Program-made: the position numbers and the translations under genes
The notes under the pieces: generated by a model
Told to the model about the DNA's origin: nothing
Database searches by the model: none
Seen by the model: only the letters and a program-made list of their open reading frames with translations
In this document: in pieces, positions 43,761 to 55,600 of the stretch
How positions within the stretch are numbered: position 1 is the first letter of the stretch
Layout: each line of letters begins with the position of its first letter
From: Leptodontidium sp. MPI-SDFR-AT-0119
Taxonomy: Eukaryota; Ascomycota; Leotiomycetes; Helotiales; Leptodontidiaceae
Direction: 5' to 3'
Length of the DNA stretch: 64,000 bases
Assembly (NCBI GenBank): GCA_020726505.1
Contig: JAHLEZ010000008.1
Location: forward strand, 930,001 to 994,000

Positions 43761-44672
43761 ATGTCAACAGAAGGGCCATGGTGTCCAAACAAACTCTCAA
43801 GAGCGAAAGCATCAAAGATAAAGTCCGCATCACCATTTCAACGAGTTGAAACATCCAGCAATGCTAACTCACACCCCTTCGTCCTCAAGCCCAAACGAGC
43901 AGATTTCAAAGCAATCGAAGCGACCCGACCCCCTTTTAACCCCTCGTTTCCAATCACAACAAGCTCCCACAACAGAGTGGAAATACCGACAGCCTTCACC
44001 CCAATATTCACCTCCAATTCCGAAAAACACCACGACCTCACCTAGACACGTCTCCATCGACTCCTCAACCCAACCAATGCTCTCAAATTATCGACTCCTC
44101 GTCTCCGCGCTCCCTTCTCCTACTTCCAGATCGTAGACCACGACCCTCCGACTTTCGCGGTGGGGTTCTCTGCTCGACCTACTTGTCTCAAGGACACTCG
44201 TAGGAACTTACTCGAGACTTGAGAATGCGTTATTAGTATCGTCACTGAGAAGATCATCCATGCTGCAAATGCGACGTCGCTCGATGTTCTATATGGAGTA
44301 TTAGAGTGGGAATTATCCGGGCTGACGCTTGCTCGGAGTGAGACTGTGAAGGGGGAGAGAGTGCAGGAGGCGGTGTCTAGCATCTAGGGGAAGTTGTTGG
44401 AGATGAAGGAGTTGGATTTTCATGGGAGGGGTGGAAAGGGAGAGGCGGTGGGTGCGTTGGCTATTATTGAGGGGACTAGATTTTGGGTTAGAGACGGGGT
44501 GTTAGGTGAGGATGGGGAAGTTATCTTGGAGATGTTGGGGCCGCTTGTTTAACTGGGTGGTATCAGTTATGGAAGAGTCATGGAGACGTTTAAACTGCCC
44601 CGGAGAAGGTTCGAGGATGAATTGGCGGAGAAGAAGAATGGATTAAGAGAGATTTTGGATGGCAAGATATGA
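43761..44672 (+). pseudogene. Flavin-reductase-like protein, decayed
   Basis: Remains of a fungal FMN-binding split-barrel (flavin_reduct domain) protein. Recognisable parts are ADFKAIEATRPPFNPS, APFSYFQIVDHDPPTFAVGF, LKDTRRNLLET and LAIIEGTRFWVRDGVLGEDG, then LGGISYGRV. In the same frame, stops interrupt conserved positions: TAG at 44043, TGA at 44220 (expected Gly), TAG at 44385 (expected Glu) and TAA at 44550. Between ~43950 and 44110 the similarity moves to another frame (TTEWKYR, HVSIDSSTQPMLSNYRLLVS), and some residues appear deleted before APFSYF. Introns cannot remove all these defects. Description only; I do not reconstruct the product. Confidence 0.8.
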
Positions 44673-45187
44673 GCTTGTATTTATTTTAGAAGAGTGAGAA
44701 AGAGTGTGCCCCCATCTAGGGTTCTTAACAACAGTTAACTTGTATTTATGGGAATTCATGTGCGTTTCATCCTTCTTCACAAGGGTGGACGGACAAAAAG
44801 AAGGGAGACTCAACTAGCGACCCCAAGGGTGAAAGTCACCTTACCCCTTTGACATCACTTTGAAAATATTACCACAATTACCTAATGTTAATAAATTGAG
44901 TACGAGTAAATTTGTAAGAAGGCGAACTACCAAGCCGACGATATTTACGAAGTTTGCGAGAAAGCTTGCACTTATGAAAGTGGAAACCGGGAAAGGTCCT
45001 GCAAACAATGATTACTGTAGCTCCACAGTGTCGTCTCGGCTAAACCGGTGACAATTCCAGGGGTCTTCAGTCTGAGTCAGCATCATGACCCCTCATTTCT
45101 CAGCCTGAAGATCCTTCATCTTTACATACAACATCAGCCTTCTCAACCGCAATTGTTGCGTCCGGCTAAAAGGCTACGACATTAGTT
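44673..45187. other. Intergenic region
   Basis: No gene supported. A 63-codon basic frame near 44860-45051 has no recognisable features and is left out. Confidence 0.35.
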
Positions 45188-45922
45188 ATGAGCAACCCGA
45201 GCGAGTTCCACCCATTTCCTCGATTGCCTCTGGAGTTGAGGCGCAAGATATGGCTCTGCAGTCTTCCTCGTCCTCGAGTTCTGACTTGCTGCTGGGCTAT
45301 CCCGGTACCAGTAGCTCTCCAGATCAACGCTGAGGCTAGAGGCATAGCTCTGGAACATTTCGAATTCATCCCGAGACATACATCTAATCGCCGGGTGGGT
45401 AGACATTGCATATGTTTTGACCATTCATGCAACTGGGGATACATCGATTTTGCTGAAGACTATCTTGCGAGACATCTGAGAATCCGATACAAATGCCTCG
45501 AAGTTACACCCCTTCGAGACAAATCTCGGAATCTGCGTACGGACGAATTCGAGTGGCGCTGGGCTACTGATCCCACTGAGTTCCGTGCCAGTGGATGGGT
45601 ACTTCGACACCTTCTCTTGAAATACAGCAAGTCCCCGCGACGGATACTTGTTCTCATCCACATGGATAAGATCCGAGAGATACCACCTGACCAGAGAGAT
45701 CAGATCGAGCAGCGAATGCGTGCCGTTGGGGCTGTGATGATGGATGCTCTAACTGAGCTGAAAGCTGGGAAAATGTCGGATCCGGAAGTGCAGCCTACAT
45801 CTAGATGGAAAGATTGGACGGTGCCTCAGATCAAGTTCCAACGATGTCCGTGTTCCTGGGAGGAAGGACCTCTGCACCCAATAGGTCATGTTTGTCTACT
45901 AAATTTTCCTGTTCCTGAGTAA
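45188..45922 (+). CDS. 2EXR-domain protein
   Basis: Single exon, 244 aa. The N-terminus FHPFPRLPLELRRKIWLCSL is the F-box-like start of the 2EXR family, common and expanded in Leotiomycetes and Sordariomycetes. HICFDH-like sequence and a basic/acidic C-terminal half follow, ending in LNFPVPE. The function of 2EXR proteins is unknown. No signal peptide or membrane segment. Intronless, flanked by the flavin-reductase pseudogene and the proline dehydrogenase gene. Confidence 0.8.
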   Translation: MSNPSEFHPFPRLPLELRRKIWLCSLPRPRVLTCCWAIPVPVALQINAEARGIALEHFEFIPRHTSNRRVGRHCICFDHSCNWGYIDFAEDYLARHLRIRYKCLEVTPLRDKSRNLRTDEFEWRWATDPTEFRASGWVLRHLLLKYSKSPRRILVLIHMDKIREIPPDQRDQIEQRMRAVGAVMMDALTELKAGKMSDPEVQPTSRWKDWTVPQIKFQRCPCSWEEGPLHPIGHVCLLNFPVPE

Positions 45923-46616
45923 TCAGCATGTGTTGATGGCAAATACTGTGGTGGGAGACCCTCAGTCGGTTCTTTGTCACCTGACCGGATAGACTCTTTC
46001 CACATAAAAGAGGTCAACACTTGAAAACAACTCAAGAACACAGAACTTTCATAGAATGTTATCTAATACACTTTTTATCCTCCTCTCCCTCGACTTTTCA
46101 CACTCTTTAGATAAGTATTATCTTTAGATTTGATCGATTCGCAATTCCCTACCCTAAAATCTCTCCCGTACCTCACTACGTGCTACCTCTCTTGTTGTGT
46201 GCTTTATTAGGCTTCGTCCCTCCCACAATACTCAGTCATATTGTTTGGGCTTGAGGGAAACCAGTTGCACAGGATTGCCATTATATGCATCTCGGATGCC
46301 AGTCTTGCTAGGCTTTGGGGGGTTGATGCGATGGAAACTCCTTTGTCCGTCACCAAACACTGTTCAGTGAAGCAAAAGAATTGGGAATAGAATGCAGGTA
46401 CTTGCTATCGGAGGTTCACTCAATGCTGCAGCTATTGCAAATGAAGCATTTCACGAGGGGGCTATATTATAACTGTGCATATGAAGTAGAACTGCACTAG
46501 GTTTCATGGAATCAGACCCTAGAGCTATCCAGATAACCAGCATTGAATGTGGAAGATACTGAAGTCAAAATGGATGTCGTCTGGAATTGACTCAAATACA
46601 ATCCTCAATGAAACTT
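45923..46616. other. Convergent 3' intergenic region
   Basis: Between the stop codons of two convergent genes. AT- and pyrimidine-rich in ~46040-46200. Nothing coding seen. Confidence 0.35.
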
Positions 46617-48150
46617 TCAATTCACCCCAAAATTCATCTTAAGCCTCCTCCAAATCTCCTTCCGAAATCCCACAACCCAAACCCCCGTTCTACTAACTGC
46701 ATCGCCATTCTCTTTAACCCTTCTTAGTAAAAACTGCAAACATTCCTGCGTACTCCCCCAAGTCAAACACTTGAAGGCTCTCGGTCTAAGTTTCTCTTCC
46801 ATCTCACTTCGCTTCTCTCCGAGTCCTTTCTCTCCTCGCTCGCACAATTGCAGCAGTCCACAACTAATCTCATCCGCCATCCCTTGTAGCTGGCCATACT
46901 CCAACTTGATTGTTCGCTTCCCTTGCTCGATCAATGATTTCTGAATAGCGTACGCGCTCTTGATACTCGTCTCGTTGTGACTTGCAAGCATAAGCGCGAC
47001 CTCTGGGTATGGCTTGGTTTGATCCAATCCCGGGTACTCTTGCTTCAACAGCTTCTCCACAATCCCATCATAAGCTTGATGAGTTTCTTCAAGTGTGTCA
47101 TGGATCAACTCCCGCTTCTCCGTAGCAATATACGCTCCCCTGACAAGTTTAATCCCCATAACCCAGCCTTCATCTTGTGCAATTTTCAAGTACTTGAGGA
47201 TATTCCCCGGCGTGGATTTGAGATAGGCTTGGAAGGTATTGTACATGAAAGTTTGTCCATTACTGTTGAAGTCTCGCATCAGGATAAGCGTCCACTCGTC
47301 GATTGTGGGTTGGAGATCTTGTTGCTCGGCGTCGATCCAGACACGGATGTTCTTGGCTTTTGCGGTGTGGCAAAGTGACAGCATCTCTTTCCACGTTTGG
47401 GGTGGTGGGGGTTGCTTGTTGGCAAGAGCTGAGAGGGTCGATGCTCCTGCGCCTGATAGCCTGATCTTCTGTCAATAATTGTTATGTCTTCTTCCATTTC
47501 TGGTCATGGACCAGCAGAGCTTACTTGACAGCCATGAAGTCACCCGGTCCGATCATATCCATCGTCTTCTCATACCCGTCTTTCCACCGTCTCACATCCA
47601 GCTCGTCATTCCCAACTTCTCCCTCATCGGCAGCAAACTCTTTGGCGTAACCCAAAATCACACCTTGATATCCCACTTGTTTCATCTGAGTGACCGTCTT
47701 CTTGACAGTTGCTTCGCAGTCACCCGAGACAAAATGCTCATATATGATTTTACGAATGAGGAGGCCAATGAGGGGATTCTTGTCTGGATTGAGGAATCGA
47801 GAGGGCGAATTGGCTATGATATTGAGAAGTGGCATTGAAATTTTGAGGAGACGCGGAGATGAGAGGATAGATGTTATAAAGTAAGAGCGTAGGAGTAGAT
47901 GAGTTGGCATGAGGGAGAGTGAAGGAAGTGTCTTTGGGATATTGGCTGGAGCTGATGGCGTCGGCATTGGCAACGTGCTCGTCGTTGTTGCGGAGTGATA
48001 TTGTGAGTAGACACGACATAACGGAGATAGATTCCGGTTCGATAGTAGAAACGTCCTTGTGAGAGGACTCATGCTAGATACTCTCATCTTGAACATTTGA
48101 CAGGAAATCGAATTGAACAAAAAATCAATCAACGATTTAAGGACTGACAT
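46617..48150 (-). CDS. PUT1: Proline dehydrogenase (mitochondrial)
   Basis: Two exons: 48150-47525 and 47460-46617 (489 aa), with a 64 nt intron. It catalyses FAD-linked oxidation of proline to pyrroline-5-carboxylate on the mitochondrial inner membrane. The N-terminus is basic and Ser/Thr-rich (TRTFLLSNRNLSPLCRVYSQ). Conserved blocks are VILGYAKEFAADE, FMAVKLSGAGASTLSAL, VWIDAEQQDLQPTIDEW, MYNTFQAYLK, GIKLVRGAYI, MLASHNETSIKSAY, YGQLQGMADEIS and the C-terminal LLRRVKENGDAVSRT that binds substrate and flavin. Methionines at 48096 and 48087 are alternative starts that give a more presequence-like N-terminus. It works with P5C dehydrogenase at 30.5-32.5 kb. Confidence 0.93.
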
Positions 48151-49390
48151 AGCAGAGAATTATGATCGATTACTACCTGCCCATTTCAGACATCTCATTA
48201 TCTCATCATGGTGTACAGGTGTTCGGTCGCGGGTCCTCTGCCCCGCCACATACTTGTTGTCAAGTCGATAGCAGAATAGAGGTGTACTTAATTGTCCTAT
48301 CATTACCCCAATAGTCTTATCGTGCATATGCATGTCACCCAACGGCTGACTTACATTGAGTTACGTCGTACGTTTATATGTAGCTTAACGTTGATTTGTG
48401 CGGTTGTAGGACCAACGCGGGATCAGATCCCGTGGTGAGCCATGCGGATTCGGACCTGTCAACAGGGACATCCCGACCTCTTCAATGTTGGCAAAATCAT
48501 ATGGGGGTTTCTCGTTTGTGTTGATTGGCCTCTCTGCTTCATGCAAGATCTGTGGGATGGTTGGTCTCCAGGTTCGGCACAAGGTCGACAGTGGAGATGA
48601 CATCGGCGAGCAATCCTCGGCATGACTTCAATAATTGGAGCAATCGGCTCATAATCTCAGGTATACGACCTTGGTTTGAATGAATATCAATGCCTAGAGA
48701 TAAATATTGACCTTTAAAGATGGTCCCCTTTTGAAGATTGCCTGCGAGCAACTCTTAGCTGATGTTTTTGTGGCATAAGGGTCAATCGAGATTCAAAGGA
48801 GCATAATACCTAGCTACTGGAACAGAGCCAGAAACACGGCAATCCAATGCAATCTCCATCCCTTCCCCAGACAATGGATACATGTTGCTTAGAAGCCTTA
48901 GGTTATCTTTTTCTCCTAAAATGAAAACGGCTATCTTACTCAGAGATATAAACTCGGCATGATAAAGCTCAATTTCATTCCCATCCAAAATTCTTGGAAA
49001 AAATTGAAAGCATATTCAACGGTACATAACATCAACGGTTGTCTGTATCACAGATGCTGAGGTCGGCCCAAAAGGTCTGAATATTGGCTTTGGCGGTACA
49101 CCACAACCAATCAAAATCCTCCAGCTGAGACAACACAGCCTTGCACAACCTACGAAACGTCATCTGGGTGACTGAACGAGACAAAAGAAAACCATCCATT
49201 TCTTGAAACCGAAGATTACAATCATCAAAACAACACATCAAGATGCGTGGCATTCTTTGGAGGCTTTGGTCTCGTCTCGGTAACGACAGTGCTCAGATCC
49301 ACCTCCTCGTTCACAGCTGCATGGTCTCAGAACAAATGCCTGGAGCTGATAGAGTCTTACATTCAAATATTAGGCATCAAGAAGCTATAA
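48151..49390. other. Region with possible decayed gene
   Basis: No intact gene. On the minus strand, consecutive frames at 49253-49032, 48988-48782 and 48751-48539 encode protein-like text (KAVLSQLEDFDWLWCTAK; YHAEFISLSKIAVFILGEKD; GRIPEIMSRLLQLLKSCRG) in one order. They may be exons of one uncharacterised or broken gene, but I could not find splice sites that join them cleanly. Confidence 0.3.
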
Positions 49391-49399
49391 CCATACCGC

Positions 49400-51388
49400 T
49401 ACTCCTCCCTCGATGAAGAGATTGGAGAGATCAGGCTTGTGATTCTGCTCCCTGGCCCCTTTGATGCTCCAGTTCATGCCTTGCTACAAACGACATCATT
49501 CACGGGGGATTCTGTCCCACAGTATGAGGCTCTGTCTTATACCTGGGGATCCGCCGATGATCCCAAGACGATTCGAGTCGGCAATGCACCATTTGATCGT
49601 ACTGTGTTGGAAGTTACAAGCAATCTTGCCAAAGCGTTACCATATCTTCGGCATGCATCGGTGCGGCGAACTCTATGGATAGATGCAATTTGCGTGAACC
49701 AACAGGATTTACAAGAGCGCAGTTCTCAGGTGAAACGAATGCCGGACCTGTATTCGAAGGCAAAGGGAGTTGTTGTTTGGCTTGGTCCCAATGAACCGGA
49801 CTCTGCTGCCGCAATGAACCTTCTCCAGGAAATGGGATCCAAAGTTCTCATCAATTGGAACGCATATACCTACACTCATGTATCTGACCAAGAACAGACT
49901 GAAGGACGGGTTGGAGATAATCAGATGCCCATCGATGGTGAAGATCGCCTCACTTACACAGGGGCCGAAATCTCTGCTATCACTGGAATTCTCAATAGGC
50001 AATGGTTTGAGAGTCTCTGGATAGTGCAAGAGATTTGTCTAGCGCCACTGGCTACCACGGTCTAATGCGGTCATGTAATTGCTCCTTGGGATCACTTTTC
50101 CAATGGAATTTACCTCCTTCACACCAAACGATGGGCCTGGTATGATACTCTGGATGAACAAGTCATAAGAGCTCGGCTAAGCGCTGTCGTCACCTTTCTT
50201 CGACTCAAATACCGCTCATACGCAAGTTTCAGAGGCCTCCTTGAGGATACAAAGAAGCAGAAATGCTCGGATCCGAGAGACCGTATTTTCGCCATATTAT
50301 CGCTTGCAAAGGATCTGGACCTAGAGCCGGACTACACGAAAAGTGCATCGGAAACATTCAAAGGTGTTATGTTGTCATACCTGAAGTCCATGAAAAGTCT
50401 AGATACAGTCATATCTTCTGGGTGTAACCTCCAAAATCATGAAGGCCCTTCTTGGGTTCCTGACTGGTCGAATCTTCCACCTTCAAACCCCATCGCACAG
50501 CACTTAGCTTCGGGGGAGTCTGAAGCTGTTTTCAGATCTGAGGGAGATACATTGATCCTGCAGGGGATAGCTGTGGGAAACGTTAACTATGTTGAGGCTT
50601 TTGCGTTATCCGGAGTCGCCCGCACTGCGTATTTCAGCATGGCCACGGAAATTCGGAGGGTAATCTGTTGCATTCTCAATCCGTCAAATACCAACCCTGT
50701 TTTCAGTCGCGAGCTAACAGGCATTGCTCAAACCCTCATACCGAATACATTGGCCAGCAACTACTTCCCAGAGGACTCCAACGACCCTAACCTCGAAGAG
50801 ACCCGGGATTACCTTACTAGTCTATTGGAAGCCCAGCACACGGCTGAGACCATCGATACCGAGCACAGTGGGAGAGTGAAACGGATCCTTGATCACATAC
50901 AGTTCTTTTGCTGTGATAGAGCATTTTATAGAACCGAGGATGGTCACTTTGGTCTTGGCCCAAAAACAATCCAGTCTGGTGACCAGATCGCCATCCTTCT
51001 CGGGTCCAATCTTCCAGCAGCTTTGAGGCCTGTCGGTCAAGGCAAGTGGCAGGTTGTGGGAGAAACCTATCTTAACGGCTTCAGCGATGGCGAGGGCTTG
51101 TTAGGCCCTCTACCCGACGGTGTCAGGGTGGTGAGCCGTCTCGATAACGACATGGAATCGTGGGCATATTTGAATGAGAAAACCGGAGTACTCGATATTG
51201 AAGATCCAAGGCTGGGCCCTCTTCAAAGTCCGTGGTCCCGTAAAAAACATCCAGATGATGGTCGCTGGACATGGTATCTGAATACAGAGACTGGAGAGGA
51301 GAGAGAGAAGGAAATCGGAGACCCGAGACTTGATTACGACCAGCTTCTGAAGCGTCAGATTCCGATCCAAGAGTTTGTCTTGGTTTGA
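49400..51388 (+). pseudogene. HET-domain gene with internal stop, WW-like tail
   Basis: One frame runs from ~49400 to 51388. HET motifs are YEALSYTWGSADDPKTI, RRTLWIDAICVNQQDLQERS, VVWLGPNEPDS, WFESLWIVQEICLA, DPRDRIFAILSLAKD and PSWVPDWSNLPPS. A TAA at 50063-50065 interrupts the conserved ATTV-x-CGH stretch, and I find no suitable ATG at the 5' end (a stop codon lies a few codons before YRYSSLDEEIGEIRLV). A CAA-to-TAA change, as RIP would make, would explain the internal stop. The C-terminal ~80 residues hold two W/Y...DPR motifs (MESWAYLNEKTGVLDIEDPR; GRWTWYLNTETGEE then GDPRL) that resemble WW domains. Allorecognition role known for the family; this allele is probably inactive. Confidence 0.75.
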
Positions 51389-52254
51389 GTAGTAGTCTAG
51401 AAAGCATGTAGGTCTCTGAAGATCCTAGTAGGCATGAACTGACAGGTTTTTGTTCATCATCATTGAGATCGGGCCTTTCCAGAGCAGTCCGATAAATCTG
51501 TTGATCCCTCAATTTGTCTAGATTATTCAACTGGCTCGACTGAACTATCGGAGCTTGGGAAGCAGACAAGATTTGAATATTCTAGCTGGAATCATAACGA
51601 TACATCGTGTCCCATTAGGGTAGACTTCCGAGGCTTAAACCTCGCAATTTTGGCCCTCTGTGAAATATTGGCTAAAGCGGAAAGTGGCTTAAGCGAGTTC
51701 ACCTTCAACCCACTGCAGAGAAGTCTCAACACGTTCTAATTGCTGTAAAAAAAATTAATAATCCTTATAACTTTTATGTCCTTGCGCCTAATCGTTAAAT
51801 TTTTTTCTCTCGATTGTGTTGGAGTAACGTCCCCTTGTCCGTCAGGGGCAAGCCGAAGTTAAGGCCGGTTCTTCCTGTTGTCGGCTATCAGCAATACCCA
51901 AATCTCATTCAGTCCCACCCCTTTATTAAGCGAGACCTTTTAGTATTGTCTTTCCTCCCAGTATCTCAGTTGACAGTGCCAGCCCAAGGACAATAAGATT
52001 GCCATACCGCAGTTCTTCCTCGCTTCCTATATCAAGAAGGAAATTTCCCAAGGTCTTCTTTGCCTGCAACATCAAGCCTTCAAAGCTCTACAAGATCACT
52101 CAATCAGATTCTGGAATCTTTACATCAATCCTCACATACTCCTCAAGGCATCCCGCTTCCTCCAAGGATCCAAAAGCACACAAACGCAAACACCAACGCA
52201 AACAAACAACCTCCACTCACCCCACTTCCTCCTCCTCATTTTCGCCAACATCAA
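51389..52254. other. Intergenic region
   Basis: AT-rich around 51740-51810. The frame at 52255 is open upstream to 52060, but the Pro/Asn-rich upstream part looks like a 5' UTR. Nothing else supported. Confidence 0.35.
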
Positions 52255-52620
52255 ATGTCTGCCCGCACAGGACGAGTCTGGGGCCCTCCAGACAACATCC
52301 ACGTCCCAATTCAAGGAAGCACCCGGTCCGCTCGGGCCAAAAATCCCATGTTCGCCCCGACCGCCCACCTCAACCCCTACCAGAAAAATCCAAAGTGCTG
52401 GAACCGCTATCAATCCCATATAGACCAAGCACAGGCACCAACCAACGAGATTCGCGCCGTCAAGAATGGCCGAATTGGAGGTCAGAAGAGAAGAGTAGCA
52501 TGGAGAAAGGGACAGGGGGCCAAGAGATTGAGGAGTCGAATCCCAGGGAAGCAGCACCTGTGGGCTGGAAAGGAAGAAGTCAGAAAGAATGAGAATGGCC
52601 AGTGGGAGTATGTTGATTGA
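52255..52620 (+). CDS. Small basic hypothetical protein
   Basis: Single exon, 121 aa from MSARTGRVWGPPDNIHVPIQ; an in-frame ATG at 52060 would add 65 low-complexity residues. The protein is Arg/Lys-rich (NGRIGGQKRRVAWRKGQG) and hydrophilic, with no signal peptide, helix-rich segment or domain I recognise. The regular, non-repetitive composition and compact Trp spacing suggest a real gene, but evidence is limited to the open frame. Confidence 0.45.
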   Translation: MSARTGRVWGPPDNIHVPIQGSTRSARAKNPMFAPTAHLNPYQKNPKCWNRYQSHIDQAQAPTNEIRAVKNGRIGGQKRRVAWRKGQGAKRLRSRIPGKQHLWAGKEEVRKNENGQWEYVD

Positions 52621-55600
52621 GGGAGGGGTAGTTAGTTTTCGGGGAAGTTAGTTGGGGGTAGATAGTCCAAAGGCCTTGGCTAGTCAGGGATCCATCTGCC
52701 TCTTGAAGGGTGGGCGTTTGTATCGATTTGGAGTTGTGGTTCGGGTGGGATTGGGAGAGATTTTTGAGAGTGTACTAGGTTTTTGATGGAATGAATTGAA
52801 GTGTCGCTTGTGATTCGAATCTGCTTCCGTTCCTGTGAACTGTACTTTGAACGAATCAGCTAGTTGGCAACATCAGATTTTGGTTCTCTCTACTCTCCTC
52901 TCACCTCAACCCAACCTCCATGTAGATGTGTAGTACTATCCGCCGAATCGGTTCATTCCTCCCCTCCTCTGACAAGAGTATAAAGCTTTCCTCAAGTGAA
53001 CCCCCCACCCAAGCAGAACCTCCACCAGAGAAGCTACCATCCAGAGAGTTCGAAATACCTCACCCTAACTTAGAAGTAAGTTTTCAATCTATAGCGACTC
53101 CCAAAGAGCTATATCACAAAATGCTTGCAACTTCTCTTTCGAGTATAGTCGGCAATTCTTCTTACTGTCAGTGTCTAAGCCGCTGTCAAAGCAAGGACGC
53201 CTGTTGATTGAAGCTTAACTCGAAGGAGAATATGCAGTTCCAGGGAGCCAAGTACTCACATTCCGAATTCAACGAGCCGTCAATACGAGCTATTCGGTTT
53301 TCTCGGAAACGGAAGAGATCAGAGTCTAGAAAAATATCGCCGCCGCAACACTGTAATCTTTGTCATTCATGATGAAACCCTGAGGGGAAGCCAAGAGTTG
53401 AAGGGAAGAGTCCCTATTGTGGAAATCTTACAGCAGTAGAAGTCCCCGGGTCATAACAAGTTTCCGGTGAATGCAAGGCTGCAAAGAACGAGTCGAAATC
53501 CTGTATTCAGTGGTTGGATTGAATAGAAGACCTAGTTGACCGCGGAGATATCGCCAAGTGAGGTGCAAGCGAAATCTAACGATTGAACAAAGTAAAGATT
53601 ACATATACCCCTCCAGAGTCCCAGAGTCTCTTGGCTATATCTGCCAACAAAACCGTAGCTTGCTTGCACGTGTGAGACATGCCAAGTCAAGCTCTGCCTA
53701 TTGATTGAGTCAGTTGCAACAAAGCGAAGTACAGCGACTGGATGTTCCAGTGCCTTGAGATTTGGATGGCACTTTCTCTTCTAAAGTCTGGCCATGGGAA
53801 GCAAATCTGCCGGTTGAAAATTATTGTCAATCCCTATGTTGTTGTCAGATATTACTTTCTTATGACGCTCATCCATCTAGGGCGTGGTTGACACCGACCG
53901 ATGTCAAGAAACAGGAGTACGACCAGCACGGAGTCCAGAGCGAACGAATTGTTGGCCCAGGCCGGCCCACATGATAGATGAAGGCCTTGCTCTAAGGTGG
54001 AGTACTGCTGCATGCCATCGACTAAATGTGCGGTGACGATTGGGACGTTCAAAAAGTGAAGGGTACATTTTTGTACTCTTACGTCTCATATCCACCATTA
54101 GGTACCACAGAATTTGACCAGAAAATGGCTTGAAGATACAAGAGAAAATGAAGTGGATACGAAACCAAAAAGCGCTGACCAGTCGCAACAACTCATTTTC
54201 CCAGTCTAGACTGACAAAATCCCGGATGAAACTGGACATGGCCTAGATAGAGTCTGGAATGGTATTTAAACACCACTACGTCCTTGAATTTGAGAGCAAG
54301 TTCGGAACTACACATCTGGCGAGACTGAGTACATTGAGCCAGCGACTGAGTGACAATCCACTTCCTTCATTTGACATTTCTCAGGTCTGAGGTTCTTCTG
54401 TGATGAAGGAACCACCAGGGGTTTTCGTGACTGTACTTGGAACTTGAACGAATAATTTCAATCATGTAAATATAAGCATTGTACTATTGTTGTCACCTCA
54501 GTTGCCACTGTCGACTAAAGCCAGCCCGCATTAAAGACTCGCCAGAATGCCATCCAAGATGGAAGAGACCTCATACCAGATGTGTAATTGAAGGTCCAAA
54601 ACCAAAACAACCAACCGAATAGATAACCAAGTATCAGGTCCACGGCAAAAGAAAAGCCACCATTGGCAACCATGTCTCGCAATCTCTAATAGCCCAGAAT
54701 AAGGTTGGCTAGGACTCGGTGTCCTGGCTTCCATAAATTATTTTATAGGTCTGGTGTAGGAGTTCCCGTGGGGATGCTAAAATGGTCACGATAGATGTTA
54801 AGATATGAAGTCAACTCGAGGCATCGAATTCTCCATACAGGCGATCTGTATCACGCCCCAGCCACGTACATTGCATTATATACTCCATCGAGATGGCAAA
54901 GACTAGGTCAATGAGTCCGAAGTCTTCGTCCTTCTCTTGACTCAGGTTCGAGGCGGTAGGACAGTAAATCGCCACTGAAATTCTTAGTTTGATGTAAAGA
55001 GCTGTTTATCAAACGTTCAATTGATTAGAATCTGGAATCTGGTAGCTTGCTTTTGCAGAGATGTTGATCATGATCATCGTCAATTCGTTATCCACTGTCG
55101 TCGTCTCATCCACTGCCATGTCCTAGTCCCAACCATCGAGCCACGAAACACCACGGCGACAATAGCCCAGCCCATGAATTCAACTACATCAGCACATTCT
55201 CTCAACAAAAGGCCAACGCTGCCTCCACACCGCAAAACTTGCAGCCGGCTACACTTCAAGCTGGGACGAGAAAGGTAGAAAAGGGGAATGCAAATCCACT
55301 GTCCTTCGTAAGTTGTTGTTTGGTGATGAGAAAATGGGTTGGTAATGTGTGTTTATATACTTCCTTAAAGCCTGGACGAAGAACGAGAGGGCGGTGATGA
55401 TGTGAAATTAGACTTCTAAAGGACAAATCAGAGGCGAGGAAAAGAATCAAAATGAAACACAATTTACCCATCCATCTCTCTCTGTTTACCATAACTACGG
55501 CCCGAAAAGCAAGTGAGCAAGAGGAGGAGGTATATATACATAAACAACCCACCTATCATCTCAAACCCCACCACGCAAGAAGAAGAAAAAAAAATGGAAC

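Noticed and set aside
48419..48431. GGGATCAGATCCC, considered as a tRNA T arm
   Set aside because: It is a near-palindrome without acceptor, D or anticodon arms around it.
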